Shown in pieces: positions 18,987-30,449 of a DNA stretch of 64,000 nt; the first letter of the stretch is position 1; each line of letters starts with the position of its first letter. The notes under the pieces are model-generated. The model did not search any database. It saw only the letters and a program-made list of their open reading frames with translations, and was not told where the DNA came from. Where the stretch lies: positions 2,170,001 to 2,234,000 of the forward strand of contig NZ_LN831029.1 in assembly GCF_001457475.1 (NCBI RefSeq), read 5' to 3'. The translations under genes and the position numbers were made by a program. The DNA is from Achromobacter xylosoxidans (GTDB taxonomy: Bacteria; Pseudomonadota; Gammaproteobacteria; Burkholderiales; Burkholderiaceae_B).

Positions 18987-21036
18987 ATTCATCCAGGAAT
19001 TACTCGCCCGGGTCGACGTCGTCGATGTAGTCGGGCGATACGTGCAGTTGCGAAAGGGTGGGGCCAACCTGCTTGGCCTGTGCCCCTTTCATAACGAAAA
19101 AAGTCCGTCGTTCACTGTCAGCCCCACCAAGCAGTTCTATCACTGCTTCGGTTGCGGAGCCCACGGCAGCGCCATCACCTTCCTGATGGAACACACGGGC
19201 GCCAGTTTCCCCGAAGCCGTGCGCACGCTCGCGGCTTCGGCGGGAATGACGGTCCCCGAAGAAAATCGCAGTCCGCGCCAGCAGCAGGAAACCGCGCGCC
19301 GCAAGGCCGAGGAGTCCCGCCATACGCAAGTGCTGGACGCCGCCCAGGCCCATTACCTGAAGCAGTTGCGCGCATCGCCCGCGGCGATCCGTTATCTGAA
19401 GCAACGTGGCCTGACCGGCGAGATCGCGGCGCATTTCGGCTTGGGCTGGTCCGGCACGGACCGGCACGGGCTGTCGCAGGTTTTTCCCAATTACGAAGAT
19501 CCCACGCTGGTGGAATCAGGGCTTGTCATCGAATCCGAGGATGGCCGCCGCTACGACCGCTTCCGCGAACGGATCATGTTCCCGATCCGCAATGCGCGCG
19601 GCAGCCTGATCGGCTTTGGCGGCCGCATCATCGGCAAGGGCGAGCCCAAGTACCTGAATTCGCCGGAAACCCCGCTGTTTTCCAAGGGCCAGGAGCTGTA
19701 CGGCTTGTGGGAGGCCCGCCAGGCGATCCGGCAGGAAGGGCAGGTCATCGTGGTCGAAGGCTACATGGACGTGGTCGGATTGGCGCAGCAAGGTATCGCC
19801 AACGCCGTCGCCACGCTGGGTACCGCGACCACGCCGGATCACGTCAAGAAGCTGCTGCGCACCAGCGACAAGGTGATTTTCAGTTTCGACGGCGACGGCG
19901 CGGGCCGCCGCGCCGCGTGGCGCGCCTTGCAGGCATGCCTGCCGGTGTTGCGCGACGACATCGCCATCCGCTTCCTGTTCCTGCCGAGCGAGCATGACCC
20001 GGATTCGTATGTGCGCGAACTGGGCGCCGAAGCCTTCCGCGCCTGCCTGGGCGAGGCGGTGGCGCTGTCGCGTTTCCTGCTGGACGAACTCGCATCGCGT
20101 CACAACATGGACGAGGCCGAAGGCCGCGCCAGCTGCCTGCATGAGGCCAAGCCCCTGCTGGCGTCGATTCCGGAATGCGCCTTGCGCGTGCAGATCGAGC
20201 GCGAGATGGCCAAGCTGGTGCAACTGACGCCCGAGGAAATGGCCCAGGTGCTGGCGCAGCAACCCGCCAAGCCGTTCGGCGCGCCGGCCAAGCCGGCGCC
20301 TGTCGAAGGGGGCGGGGGTGCCGCCGCGGCATTGCACGATGGCGCGCCCGCGGATGCCGGTTACGACTTCGGCGGCCATGACTTCCACGACATCCCGGCC
20401 GATGATGGCGAATACGTCGACTACGGCCAGTTTTCCTCGCCAAGCGGGGAGCAGGGCGGCGGCTGGAATGCCGGCGCGGGCAAGCAGGACTGGAAAGGCA
20501 AGGGCGATTGGAAGGGCAAAGGCGACTGGAAGGGCAAGGGTGACTGGAAGGGCGGCAAGGGCAACTGGAAGGGCAAGCGCGATGACGTTGGCGGTTTCGA
20601 AGGGCGCCGCACCATGCCGTCATTGGCCAAGCGTCTGTTGAGCCTGTTGCTGGCCCATCCCGAACTGGTGGACTCGATGGGGGACCAGCAGCTTGAAGTC
20701 ATCGACCACGGCCCCCATCTAGGATTGGTAAGGGACCTGATCATGCTGGCCCAATCCAGCGGGGCGCGCCATGTCGGGGCCCTGTTGGAAGCCGCCGAGC
20801 CCGACTCCGATCTGGCGACGGTGCTCAAGGGGTTGCGGGTCGATATCCTGTCCCAGGAGGACCTGCCCGACCCGCAGACCGAGTGGGACGACGCGCTGCG
20901 GCGGATCGAATTCGATTCGGCCAAGGCGGAAATGGCCAAGCTGGCGGCATCTGGCCTGGCGACGGAAGAGGCGCGCAAGCGCTACCTGGAACTGTCGAGC
21001 CGCATGTTGGTGCTCAAGGGTGCCGGCATACGCTAA
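18973..21036 (+). CDS. dnaG: DNA primase
   Basis: Makes RNA primers at the replication fork with the DnaB helicase. The 687-residue protein has a CHC2 zinc finger (Cys37, His40, Cys58, Cys61), a TOPRIM catalytic core with VVEGYMDV and SFDGDGAGRRAA, and a C-terminal helicase-binding domain (from about residue 545). Initiation is at TTG 18973 (MIPESFIQELL). No in-frame ATG, GTG or purine-rich Shine-Dalgarno element is nearby, so translation is probably weak. A linker at about residues 420-540 holds an unusual Trp/Lys/Gly tandem repeat (DWKGKG units, 506-537). Primase is normally scarce, which fits the poor start. Confidence 0.96.
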   Translation: MIPESFIQELLARVDVVDVVGRYVQLRKGGANLLGLCPFHNEKSPSFTVSPTKQFYHCFGCGAHGSAITFLMEHTGASFPEAVRTLAASAGMTVPEENRSPRQQQETARRKAEESRHTQVLDAAQAHYLKQLRASPAAIRYLKQRGLTGEIAAHFGLGWSGTDRHGLSQVFPNYEDPTLVESGLVIESEDGRRYDRFRERIMFPIRNARGSLIGFGGRIIGKGEPKYLNSPETPLFSKGQELYGLWEARQAIRQEGQVIVVEGYMDVVGLAQQGIANAVATLGTATTPDHVKKLLRTSDKVIFSFDGDGAGRRAAWRALQACLPVLRDDIAIRFLFLPSEHDPDSYVRELGAEAFRACLGEAVALSRFLLDELASRHNMDEAEGRASCLHEAKPLLASIPECALRVQIEREMAKLVQLTPEEMAQVLAQQPAKPFGAPAKPAPVEGGGGAAAALHDGAPADAGYDFGGHDFHDIPADDGEYVDYGQFSSPSGEQGGGWNAGAGKQDWKGKGDWKGKGDWKGKGDWKGGKGNWKGKRDDVGGFEGRRTMPSLAKRLLSLLLAHPELVDSMGDQQLEVIDHGPHLGLVRDLIMLAQSSGARHVGALLEAAEPDSDLATVLKGLRVDILSQEDLPDPQTEWDDALRRIEFDSAKAEMAKLAASGLATEEARKRYLELSSRMLVLKGAGIR

Positions 21037-21818
21037 ATGCGGTAAAATCAAGGGTTTTCCGCCGCGAAAGGTTGAAAAAGCGGTTGTGGCAAGAGCAGAT
21101 GCGCAAGCGGCTGCAAGCAATTGGCGACGGTAGCGGTAGCTGTGACGCAGGCAACTGGGTCGGGCAACTGAGTCAGGCAACTGGGGCGGGCAACTGAGTC
21201 AGGCAACTGATACGGTCAGCTGAGAGGCGACTACAGCGTGGCCGCAGGAAGCGAAGTGACGGCAGGAAAAATGCGGCGCGCGGAATCTATTTGCGCCGCC
21301 TGAATCTAATAGTTTTAAGGTTTGACGAGCGGATCGGCCGAAGTTTTGGCGGATGGGCGGGGGCGGTACCGGATTGCCGGGAATCCCAGCCCATACGTGA
21401 AAAAAAGCGGATGAGTGCGTCAAATTTGTTACATAGTTAATTACTATAGCTGAGTGGTGAATCACGCAGTCCGGCGACGGTTATCTTCGCGTCGCGTCTG
21501 AGGTTTGGGTGCTGTGTCTATCCAGCTGCCAAGGGCAAGGCCCGCCAGGCAAGCAACGCCTATTTATAGGCAGACAGCCCCCCTCGATGCCCGAAGTCCG
21601 TCGCGGGATGAAGCCATGCACGCCAGGCGCCCAGCCGGTCACGGACCGCAATGACGCCAGGCGGGCTCGCAAGAGCCGGTGCTGCGAACAACGCAGCCGC
21701 AGGGTTTCCGCCGATTCACCAGTTTTACCCGCATGGATGCCGCGATGGGCCTTTGCCCGGCGGCGGTTTCATGCGGTGCAACATGCCCGAACGGGTTGCG
21801 ACGACCACGGAAGCGACT
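21037..21818 (+). promoter_or_regulatory. 782-bp dnaG-rpoD spacer
   Basis: No supported gene. It contains the 13-bp tandem array (21150-21224) and an AT-rich island around 21405-21455 (TTGTTA at 21426, TACTAT at 21442) that stands out from the GC-rich surroundings and is the best place for an rpoD promoter, though -35/-10 spacing is not ideal. The rest is unremarkable GC-rich sequence. In-frame codons upstream of the chosen rpoD start extend to 21651 but look like leader. Confidence 0.4.
21150..21224 (+). repeat. 13-bp tandem repeat downstream of dnaG
   Basis: CAACTG recurs at 21152, 21165, 21178, 21191 and 21204, with CAGCTG at 21217: six units at exactly 13-bp spacing, consensus GGCAACTGRGTCR. 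It lies after the dnaG stop, is not a multiple of three, and is not within a gene. Confidence 0.85.
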
Positions 21819-24086
<2,268 letters not shown>

Positions 24087-24093
24087 GTTTCCT

Positions 24094-24172
<79 letters not shown>

Positions 24173-24181
24173 AAGAACAAT

Positions 24182-24217
24182 GCGGGTCTCGGAGCAATCC
24201 GAGGCCCGCTTTGTTTT
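24182..24217 (+). terminator. Rho-independent terminator after the tRNA
   Basis: GCGGGTCTCGGA (24182-24193) pairs with TCCGAGGCCCGC (24198-24209) around a GCAA loop, followed by TTTGTTTTCC. Confidence 0.92.
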
Positions 24218-24934
24218 CCGTGATGCAGCGGCGGTCCACCGCGCCATGTCGACAGGCGCCCGCATGGCATCGGTTTATCGTCGGGTGGCGGTTTTTCTGG
24301 TCGAAGGCGCGCGAAAGACCTGCACGCAAAAGACCTGTATTTTCTGAGCGCTGATTCCCGGTCGGCACAGACCGGGCCGGCATGGGCGGCACGTAGGACA
24401 GCGCTGATGACGATGCCTCGCGCAATGCGAGGGTGGAGCGCCCGTCGTCATTCCCCTATGGCTTTCCCCTCAATTCTCCCGCCATCGGCGCTGTTGCGGC
24501 CGACAGGCCCGCGCGGCGCAAGAGGCCGTTCGGCTTCTGGTTCCAACCCTTGTTGTCTGGGTATTGCTCCTTTCGTGCCAGCGCATGCCGGCGGCGCCAC
24601 CTTGGACAGGAGGGGAGGAGTGGAATCAGAATGTTACGAAATTAGCAAAGAAATTAACAATAGTTAAAGGCATCGCCTAATTTGTCCCCTTTTGCCTGTC
24701 TATATTCCTGACCGATAGCTAAATTTCACAAAATGGCGTTTCAGTTGGTTTCGATGACCCGATAGCCTGCCGCGCAAGGATGCGCGACGGCCATCTTACC
24801 AAGCGCCGACCTGCGGATTCGAGATCCCGCTCATGCCGCCCCTGCCTGGGCGCCAACCGAGTCGGGCTGGTCCGGGGGCGGAGTTGCCACCGGGCGTCGC
24901 CAGTTGCGTCACGCTTTCCGGTCTTTTTATTTTC
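24218..24934 (+). other. 717-bp gap between tRNA and glycosyltransferase gene
   Basis: No gene is supported; several short open frames here have neither recognisable products nor good starts. Bases 24630-24760 are markedly AT-rich (for example TATATT at 24701-24706) and probably hold the promoter of the downstream glycosyltransferase. The position just after a tRNA suggests a region of gene gain and loss, but no integrase or attachment repeat was seen. Confidence 0.5.
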
Positions 24935-26077
24935 ATGCAAATTCTGCACACGCTTTCTGGCTCGAACCTGGGTGGCTTGGAGTTCCGCGTCCTGGATCAG
25001 GCCCGCTGGCTGCGGGAGCAGGGCCACGCCGTGGCGATTGCCGCGCCGCCAGGAAGCGAAACCCTGAAGCTTGCGCGCAGTTGGGGATTGGCGACCATCG
25101 GCATGAACTTCCGTTCGCCGTATTCGTGGTCGGGCATGCTCAAGCTGCGCCGGCTCGTCAAGGATCTGCGCATCCAGGTCATCGATGCGCACGGCACGTC
25201 GGACGCCAAGGCGACCGCGCTATGCCGCGACCTGTGCTCGCTGGTACGGACCTGGCACTTCGCCCGCCCTCTGGGCACCTGCTGGCGGCGACGGCTGGAA
25301 TGGCGCCTGGGCTGCCACCGCGTCATCACCACCAGCCAGGGGGGCGCCCAGGATATCGTCACGGCGGGCTTTGCCGCGCAGGACCGTATCAGTGTCGTTG
25401 GGGAATGGGCCGACCATGGCTTTTTCGTGGGCGCGGACAAGCTGGAGCGGCGCCAGGCGGCCCGGCGCGAGTTGGGGCTGGATCCGGCCGCGTTCGTCGT
25501 CGCGACCATCGGCATGCTGCGCCCGGACAAACGCCAGGAGGACCTGCTGCGCGTGGTGCATCTGCTGCGCCAGCGTGGGTTGCCGGCGCACGCCCTGGTG
25601 GTGGGCATGCCGACACGCGGCACCATGGCGTATGGCCAGAAACTGCAAGAGCTGGTGGCGGAACTGGGAATCGGCGGGTGCGTGACATTCGCCGGACATC
25701 GCGAGGATATCGCCAGTGTCATCCATGCCGCCGACGCGGTGCTGGTGCCGTCCGTCAACGAGGCCTGGTCCCGCGTCGTGCCGGAAGCCTATGCGGCGCG
25801 TTGTCCGGTGGTCGCCAGCGCGGTCGGGGGATTGCCGGAGATCGTTCACCCTGGCAGCACGGGTTGGCTGGCGCCGGTGGGTGACATCGCCGGTTTTGCC
25901 GAACGACTGGCGTGGATCTGGTCGCATCCGGAGCAGGCCGCCCGCATTGCGGAGCAGGCGCGGGCGTTCGCCGACCGTCACCTGGTACTGTCCCAGAAGA
26001 TGGCCGAGACGTTGAGCGCTTACGAGGCCGCGATGGACGAGGCGAGGATGGTCAGGAGCGGGGCGGTGGCAGCCTGA
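24935..26077 (+). CDS. Glycosyltransferase family 4
   Basis: A GT-B fold glycosyltransferase of 380 residues from ATG 24935 (MQILHTLSGSNLGGLE). It has the N-terminal GG(L/V)E acceptor-side motif, a central TIGMLRPDKRQEDLL segment and the C-terminal nucleotide-sugar motif VVPEAYAARCPVVAS followed by GGLPEIV, with the E(x7)E pattern of GT4. It probably adds a sugar to LPS core, O-antigen or another surface glycan at the cytoplasmic face; donor and acceptor cannot be read. The upstream in-frame extension to 24833 is not conserved in character. Neighbouring sugar genes support a surface-polysaccharide role. Confidence 0.85.
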   Translation: MQILHTLSGSNLGGLEFRVLDQARWLREQGHAVAIAAPPGSETLKLARSWGLATIGMNFRSPYSWSGMLKLRRLVKDLRIQVIDAHGTSDAKATALCRDLCSLVRTWHFARPLGTCWRRRLEWRLGCHRVITTSQGGAQDIVTAGFAAQDRISVVGEWADHGFFVGADKLERRQAARRELGLDPAAFVVATIGMLRPDKRQEDLLRVVHLLRQRGLPAHALVVGMPTRGTMAYGQKLQELVAELGIGGCVTFAGHREDIASVIHAADAVLVPSVNEAWSRVVPEAYAARCPVVASAVGGLPEIVHPGSTGWLAPVGDIAGFAERLAWIWSHPEQAARIAEQARAFADRHLVLSQKMAETLSAYEAAMDEARMVRSGAVAA

Positions 26078-26178
26078 CGCGAGAACGACGTTCAGGAGTC
26101 TCGTGCGCGGCGGGAATCGGCCTTGCCGAGCCAGGCTGGTTGCCGACATGTCGACAACCGGTTTGTTTGTTTTCCCGC

Positions 26179-27099
26179 TCAGCGGCGTTGGCGATGCACC
26201 ATGCGTCCGAAGCAACGCATCACCGCGGCCACCGTGGTGGCCTCGCGCCAATATTTGCGGCGCAGGGTCCGCAGGGGCAGCCACCACGGCTTGACGATGA
26301 TGTTGTCGGCCCAGGCCGGCCGCCAGCGCGGCATATTGCGGGGACGGTCGACGATGGTCACCGTCGGCAGGCCGCAACAGGAGGCCAGGTGGCCGATCCC
26401 GGAATCGGTGCCGATGAACCAGCCCGACTCGTAGACTTGCGCGGCGACACCGTCGATGGAGGGCGCTTCCACCAGGCCGGCATGGGCCTGCTCCAGCAGC
26501 GGGCGCCAGAACGCGCGTTCAGAGGGCGCCAGCACGAAGGTGGGTTCATAGCCCATGGCGCGCAGGCGACGGGCGACCAGGACGTATTTTCCCGGCGTCC
26601 AGCAGCGTTCCGCTTCGCTCGAGGTGGGGTGCAGGATTACGCGTTTGTCGTGCAGGCGGGCCTTGAAGCGCGCGGGCGCGCGCAGTCCGTTGTCGTCGCT
26701 CCATTCGGTCAGGCCGAAGGCGTCGACCGAGAACCGGCGGAATTCATCCAGGATGCCGTTGGGCGAGGCATGCCTGCGCGGCGCCGCCCGGATCTTGCCC
26801 CATTCCTTGGTGCTGAGAAAACGCCTGCAGACTCGGGTCAGGCCGTCGAATGGGCTGTCCGGGTCCATTTGCACGATGGTGTCGTATCCCGCCAGGCCGT
26901 CGATGTCCGCGGGTAGGGGCTGGATATCGAAGTCGGGAAACCATTCCCGCAAGGCGTGGCCGTGCACGCCATACACGGTGAGGTCGCGGCCGGCCTTGCG
27001 CAGATTGTTGGCCAGGGTCATCTGATATAACGTATCACCCAGCCGATTGGACAGGACCAACGCCAGTTTGCCGGTCTGGAAGGAATGAGCGGTGCTCAC
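26179..27099 (-). CDS. Glycosyltransferase family 9 (heptosyltransferase-like)
   Basis: The 306-residue protein resembles ADP-heptose:LPS heptosyltransferases. It has the N-terminal LVLSNRLGDTLYQMTLANNL segment (GDxL motif of GT9), ILHPTSSEAERCW at the start of the donor half, and the C-terminal GTDSGIGHLASCCGLPTV motif. It likely transfers a heptose or related sugar to LPS core. It is on the minus strand, convergent with the GT4 gene (101 bp between stops). The family is shorter here than WaaC/WaaF (about 320-350), and identity of the sugar is not determined. Confidence 0.85.
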   Translation of the reverse strand: MSTAHSFQTGKLALVLSNRLGDTLYQMTLANNLRKAGRDLTVYGVHGHALREWFPDFDIQPLPADIDGLAGYDTIVQMDPDSPFDGLTRVCRRFLSTKEWGKIRAAPRRHASPNGILDEFRRFSVDAFGLTEWSDDNGLRAPARFKARLHDKRVILHPTSSEAERCWTPGKYVLVARRLRAMGYEPTFVLAPSERAFWRPLLEQAHAGLVEAPSIDGVAAQVYESGWFIGTDSGIGHLASCCGLPTVTIVDRPRNMPRWRPAWADNIIVKPWWLPLRTLRRKYWREATTVAAVMRCFGRMVHRQRR

Positions 27100-27226
27100 G
27101 TTCGATTCATCCTCGTGGTTTTTGCTGCGGAGGATAACCGATCGTATGCTTTTTCACGGTGGCCTTGCCGGACGGGTGCCAGCGGCGCCCGACGCACCGC
27201 GTGGAACAGAGCAGCCGTCTGCCGCT

Positions 27227-28405
27227 TCATCGTGGGGCGGGCCGGGTCAGCCAGTGGCGCATGGGCGTCGAATAATAGCGCGCCACCAATCCCCCCAGCA
27301 TGGCCGACAGCAGGATCGCCAGCACGCTGGCCGCGGTCAGCGCGCCCGCCCGCCACCAGGTCGACACGACGCCGCCGGAATTGCGGCACGATGCGGCCGC
27401 CAGCAGCAGCACGGGGAACATGTGGGTGAGGTAGATCTCGTAACTGTTTTGCCCGGCCCAGCGCAGCGCGGCGGCGATGGCGTTGGGACGTGGCGCACGC
27501 CGCGGACGGCTCCAGCCTATCAGCAGGCAGGCCACGCCGATCTCCAGCAGCGTGACGTTCAGCCCCAGGCCCGTCAGGCCCAGCATGTGGGTGGTCTTGC
27601 GCAACAGGAACACCAGTGAGAACAGCGCGGTGCCGGCAAGCAGCAGCCTGCGGCCGTGCCGCGCGCAGCGGGCGGGGCAGGCGGCGTACAAGGCCGCGAG
27701 GCAGCCGATGGCGATGCCGTCCATGCCGGACAGGTAGGCGTGGTCGGCCCAGATTTCGTTGGCGCTGAAGGCAGCCCGGGCGAAGGGACCCAGCCCCACG
27801 AACAGCAGCAGCGCCACGATCAGTGCGCGCCGGCCCGCCGCCAGCGCCAGCATGCAGATCAGCGGAAACGCCAGATAGAACGCCTCTTCGATGGACAGCG
27901 ACCACAACACGTTCCAGGCCGCGGGCAGGTAGCCGACCTGGGCTTCCAGCCAATTCAGATGCAGCGCCAGCGCGCTGGCCGCAGCCCGGGCGAGGCTGGT
28001 GTTGTCGACGACGAAGCCGGGGACCTCGGCCCAGTGCAGGCCGGCCAGTATCAATACCAGCAAAGCCAGGCAGGGGTAGATGCGGGCGATCCGGCGTCGC
28101 AGGAACGGTTTCCAGGGGACGGCTTCCAGGCTGCCCCAGCGCTCGAGGGCTGCGCGCGTGATGAGAAAGCCCGAGATCACGAAAAAAATGATGACGCCGT
28201 AGTAGCCGCTGCGAAAGACGAGGTTGAAGAGGGCGGGCGGCAGCACTTTTCCCAGCAGGCTCTGTTCTTGCGGGATGTGGATCTGCACGTGCAGCAGCAC
28301 GACGCACAGGATCGCCAGGCCACGCAGGGCGTCGATGGCGGGATTGCGGACGGCGGCGCCCTGCACGGGGCGCGAGGCCCTGGGCCGTGGGGCGTAGGCA
28401 AGCAT
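27227..28405 (-). CDS. Membrane acyltransferase 3 family protein (OafA/YrhL-like)
   Basis: The 392-residue multi-pass inner-membrane protein (about ten hydrophobic segments) has the acyltransferase-3 signatures: DALRGLAILCVVLLH at the first helix, FFVISGFLITR, and WSLSIEEAFYL. Such proteins O-acetylate or otherwise acylate surface polysaccharides, for example O-antigen or peptidoglycan-linked sugars. It sits upstream of the GT9 gene on the same strand (127 bp), so they may act on the same glycan. The acyl group and acceptor are inferred only by family. Confidence 0.88.
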   Translation of the reverse strand: MLAYAPRPRASRPVQGAAVRNPAIDALRGLAILCVVLLHVQIHIPQEQSLLGKVLPPALFNLVFRSGYYGVIIFFVISGFLITRAALERWGSLEAVPWKPFLRRRIARIYPCLALLVLILAGLHWAEVPGFVVDNTSLARAAASALALHLNWLEAQVGYLPAAWNVLWSLSIEEAFYLAFPLICMLALAAGRRALIVALLLFVGLGPFARAAFSANEIWADHAYLSGMDGIAIGCLAALYAACPARCARHGRRLLLAGTALFSLVFLLRKTTHMLGLTGLGLNVTLLEIGVACLLIGWSRPRRAPRPNAIAAALRWAGQNSYEIYLTHMFPVLLLAAASCRNSGGVVSTWWRAGALTAASVLAILLSAMLGGLVARYYSTPMRHWLTRPAPR

Positions 28406-28821
28406 AGGTCGTCAATCGAATCGGGCAACGAAAGACGCAATGCTAGCCATGGCCCTGTGAGGGGATTGGGCGACTGTGTATAGATTTTGTAATGCCGCCG
28501 GCGCGCCGGTTCCTGTCTGCGGGCCGCGCAATGGAAGAGCGCCCCAGCTCGCGATGAGTCTGAGGCGCTCCTGCCCGGCTTCGCACGCGATGGGTGTCAG
28601 ACAGCCCGGCAACTTCAATCTACTGCCGCCCTGGGGCCTGGGCAATAGGGAAAACCCGATGGAAATTAAGGGGTTACAACATTTTTTTGGGCGTTGTCCT
28701 GGGCCGATGTCGACTCGGCCGGATGGTGCGATGTTTTGATCCAGCTCGGTATCCGCGAATTGTGGCGCTCTGCGGCAGCCTCGACACTGTGACCCTCATT
28801 CATCGCGAGCGGAGAACGGCA
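28406..28821 (+). other. 416-bp divergent gap between the acyltransferase and Tad operons
   Basis: No gene supported. It must hold promoters for the leftward acyltransferase and rightward pilus operon. I see AT-richer patches near 28475-28495 and 28670-28695 but no convincing -35/-10 or sigma-54 pair. An upstream in-frame extension of the pilin gene into this area has no pilin character. Confidence 0.4.
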
Positions 28822-29088
28822 GTGTCGGGATATTTGCAGCGTCAGGCGGGGCAGGGCATGACGGAATACATCGTGATCGTGGCGCTGGTGGCGATTGCCG
28901 CCATCGCGGTCTATCAGCATTTTGGTCAGGTCGTGCGGGCGCAGACCGCGGCCATGGCGCGCGAACTCGCGGGCGAAGACGGCAGCGCGCAAACCCGTGC
29001 GGCGGCCGCGGCGGTCAAAAAGGCGGCGGGCCAGGTCTCAACGCGCACGCTCAAGTCCTTCGCCGGCAATGCCGTGGGCGGCAAATGA
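28822..29088 (+). CDS. Flp-type pilin/pseudopilin of the Tad pilus
   Basis: A small 88-residue prepilin starting at GTG 28822 (GGAG at 28811-28814). It has a short basic leader and the Flp processing site pattern G/QGMTEY (Gly, four residues, Glu-Tyr), then a hydrophobic helix IVIVALVAIAAIAVYQHFG and an Ala/Lys-rich tail. Family knowledge: TadV-type peptidase cuts after the Gly, and the mature protein polymerises into the Flp fibre. At 88 residues it is longer than typical Flp (50-70), so it may be a minor pilin. Its stop overlaps the next start (ATGA). Confidence 0.85.
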   Translation: MSGYLQRQAGQGMTEYIVIVALVAIAAIAVYQHFGQVVRAQTAAMARELAGEDGSAQTRAAAAAVKKAAGQVSTRTLKSFAGNAVGGK

Positions 29089-30449
29089 ATGCTCGGTCAA
29101 AAGGCCGCCTGAAGTCCGAGGCACAGCGCGGCCAGGCGTTGGTATCGGGCCTGTTGCTGCTTGCCGTGGCCGTTGCGTCGCTGGCAATGCTGCATGGCGT
29201 GGGACGCGTGGTCGAGGCGCGGATGCGCCTGACGCACGCGGCGGACGCGGCTGCGTATAGCGGCGCGCTTGCGCAAGCCCGCCGATTGAATCTGCTGGCC
29301 TACGCAAACCGCACGCTGGTCGCCCACCAGGTCGCGATGGCACATCTGGTGACCCTGGAGGCATCGATGGCCTTCACGCGCACGCTTGCCGGGCAGCGCC
29401 GTCGCAACAACCCGCCGGTGCGGCTGCTCGCCACGCTGTTCGGTCGCGACGTGGCGGCGGCCTATCGCGCGGCGCGCGCCGAGCCAGGCACCGCCGTGGG
29501 GTTGGCGCAAGCCTATGCCGAACACGATCGTGTCGTGCACCAGGTGCTTGCGGTCGGCATGGCCTCGGCCGTGGCCGATCTTCCGGCCACGCGCGCGCGG
29601 CTCATGCGGCTTGTGCTGCAAGACAACCATCCCACGGCGCCCGTGCCATCCATTCGCATGCTCAGCGATGGCTGGCCGGGATACCTCGAGCGGCGCGATG
29701 CCATGGGCCACGCTGGCTTGCGTTCCGCTGTCGAGCAGGCTGTGCAGCGCTATGACTTTGTCGGGCGCCGCGACGGTACGCGCCGCAACGCCGTGCCGGC
29801 TGTCGCGCATTGCCCACAAGGACACCACACCTTGCGCCGCCGGGGCGCGACCTGGTTGGGAGCGGACGGACGCTGGGGCGCGGTGGATACGCAGTCGTTC
29901 CATTCGCTGCGCTTCAACCGTTGGGCGGGATGCTATCTGCGCGAGTACGCGATGGGCTGGGGCGCGGTGCTGGGCGACGGTTCCAGGGCTCCGTCCGACC
30001 TGGAGCACGTCGAGAATCCCCCGGCGGATTTCATTGCACAGGACTTCTGGCGTTGGGTACGGCAGTCCACCACATGGGACCTGCACGACGGCACGGGCAC
30101 GCCGCTGGCCAATTCCTACGCGGTGGCGCAGGGGCAGCGCTGGCCTGGCCAGGGTTTGCCGGATTACTACGAGCTGGCCCACTGCTGCCAGACGGCGCCG
30201 CTGCGGTTTGCGGTGGCGGTCAAGCTGGACCGCAACACGGCGCCAAAGACGGCGATCCTGGGCGGTCTGCTCCTGCCTGGCGCCGATGCGGCATTGACGG
30301 TTACGAGCGCCGCCGAGACGTTCTTCGCGCGGCCACAGGCGCGTGCTGACGGGCACACCGAGCTGGCCACGTTGTTTCGCCCGTATTGGCAGGCGCGGTT
30401 GTCGCCCGTGACATCCGCGGAAGCGCTGCTGGCCAGGGCTGCGCCATGA
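29085..30449 (+). CDS. TadG-like pilus assembly protein
   Basis: The 454-residue protein begins with a basic stretch and QRGQALVSGLLLLAVAVASLAML, the N-terminal membrane anchor shared by TadG-like proteins, then RMRLTHAADAAAYSGAL, the region typical of the TadE/G superfamily (helix after the anchor with AADAAA). The remainder is predicted periplasmic and has no von Willebrand domain that I can recognise, although long TadG proteins often have one. It probably anchors or organises the pilus in the inner membrane. It overlaps both neighbours by ATGA junctions. Confidence 0.75.
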   Translation: MNARSKGRLKSEAQRGQALVSGLLLLAVAVASLAMLHGVGRVVEARMRLTHAADAAAYSGALAQARRLNLLAYANRTLVAHQVAMAHLVTLEASMAFTRTLAGQRRRNNPPVRLLATLFGRDVAAAYRAARAEPGTAVGLAQAYAEHDRVVHQVLAVGMASAVADLPATRARLMRLVLQDNHPTAPVPSIRMLSDGWPGYLERRDAMGHAGLRSAVEQAVQRYDFVGRRDGTRRNAVPAVAHCPQGHHTLRRRGATWLGADGRWGAVDTQSFHSLRFNRWAGCYLREYAMGWGAVLGDGSRAPSDLEHVENPPADFIAQDFWRWVRQSTTWDLHDGTGTPLANSYAVAQGQRWPGQGLPDYYELAHCCQTAPLRFAVAVKLDRNTAPKTAILGGLLLPGADAALTVTSAAETFFARPQARADGHTELATLFRPYWQARLSPVTSAEALLARAAP

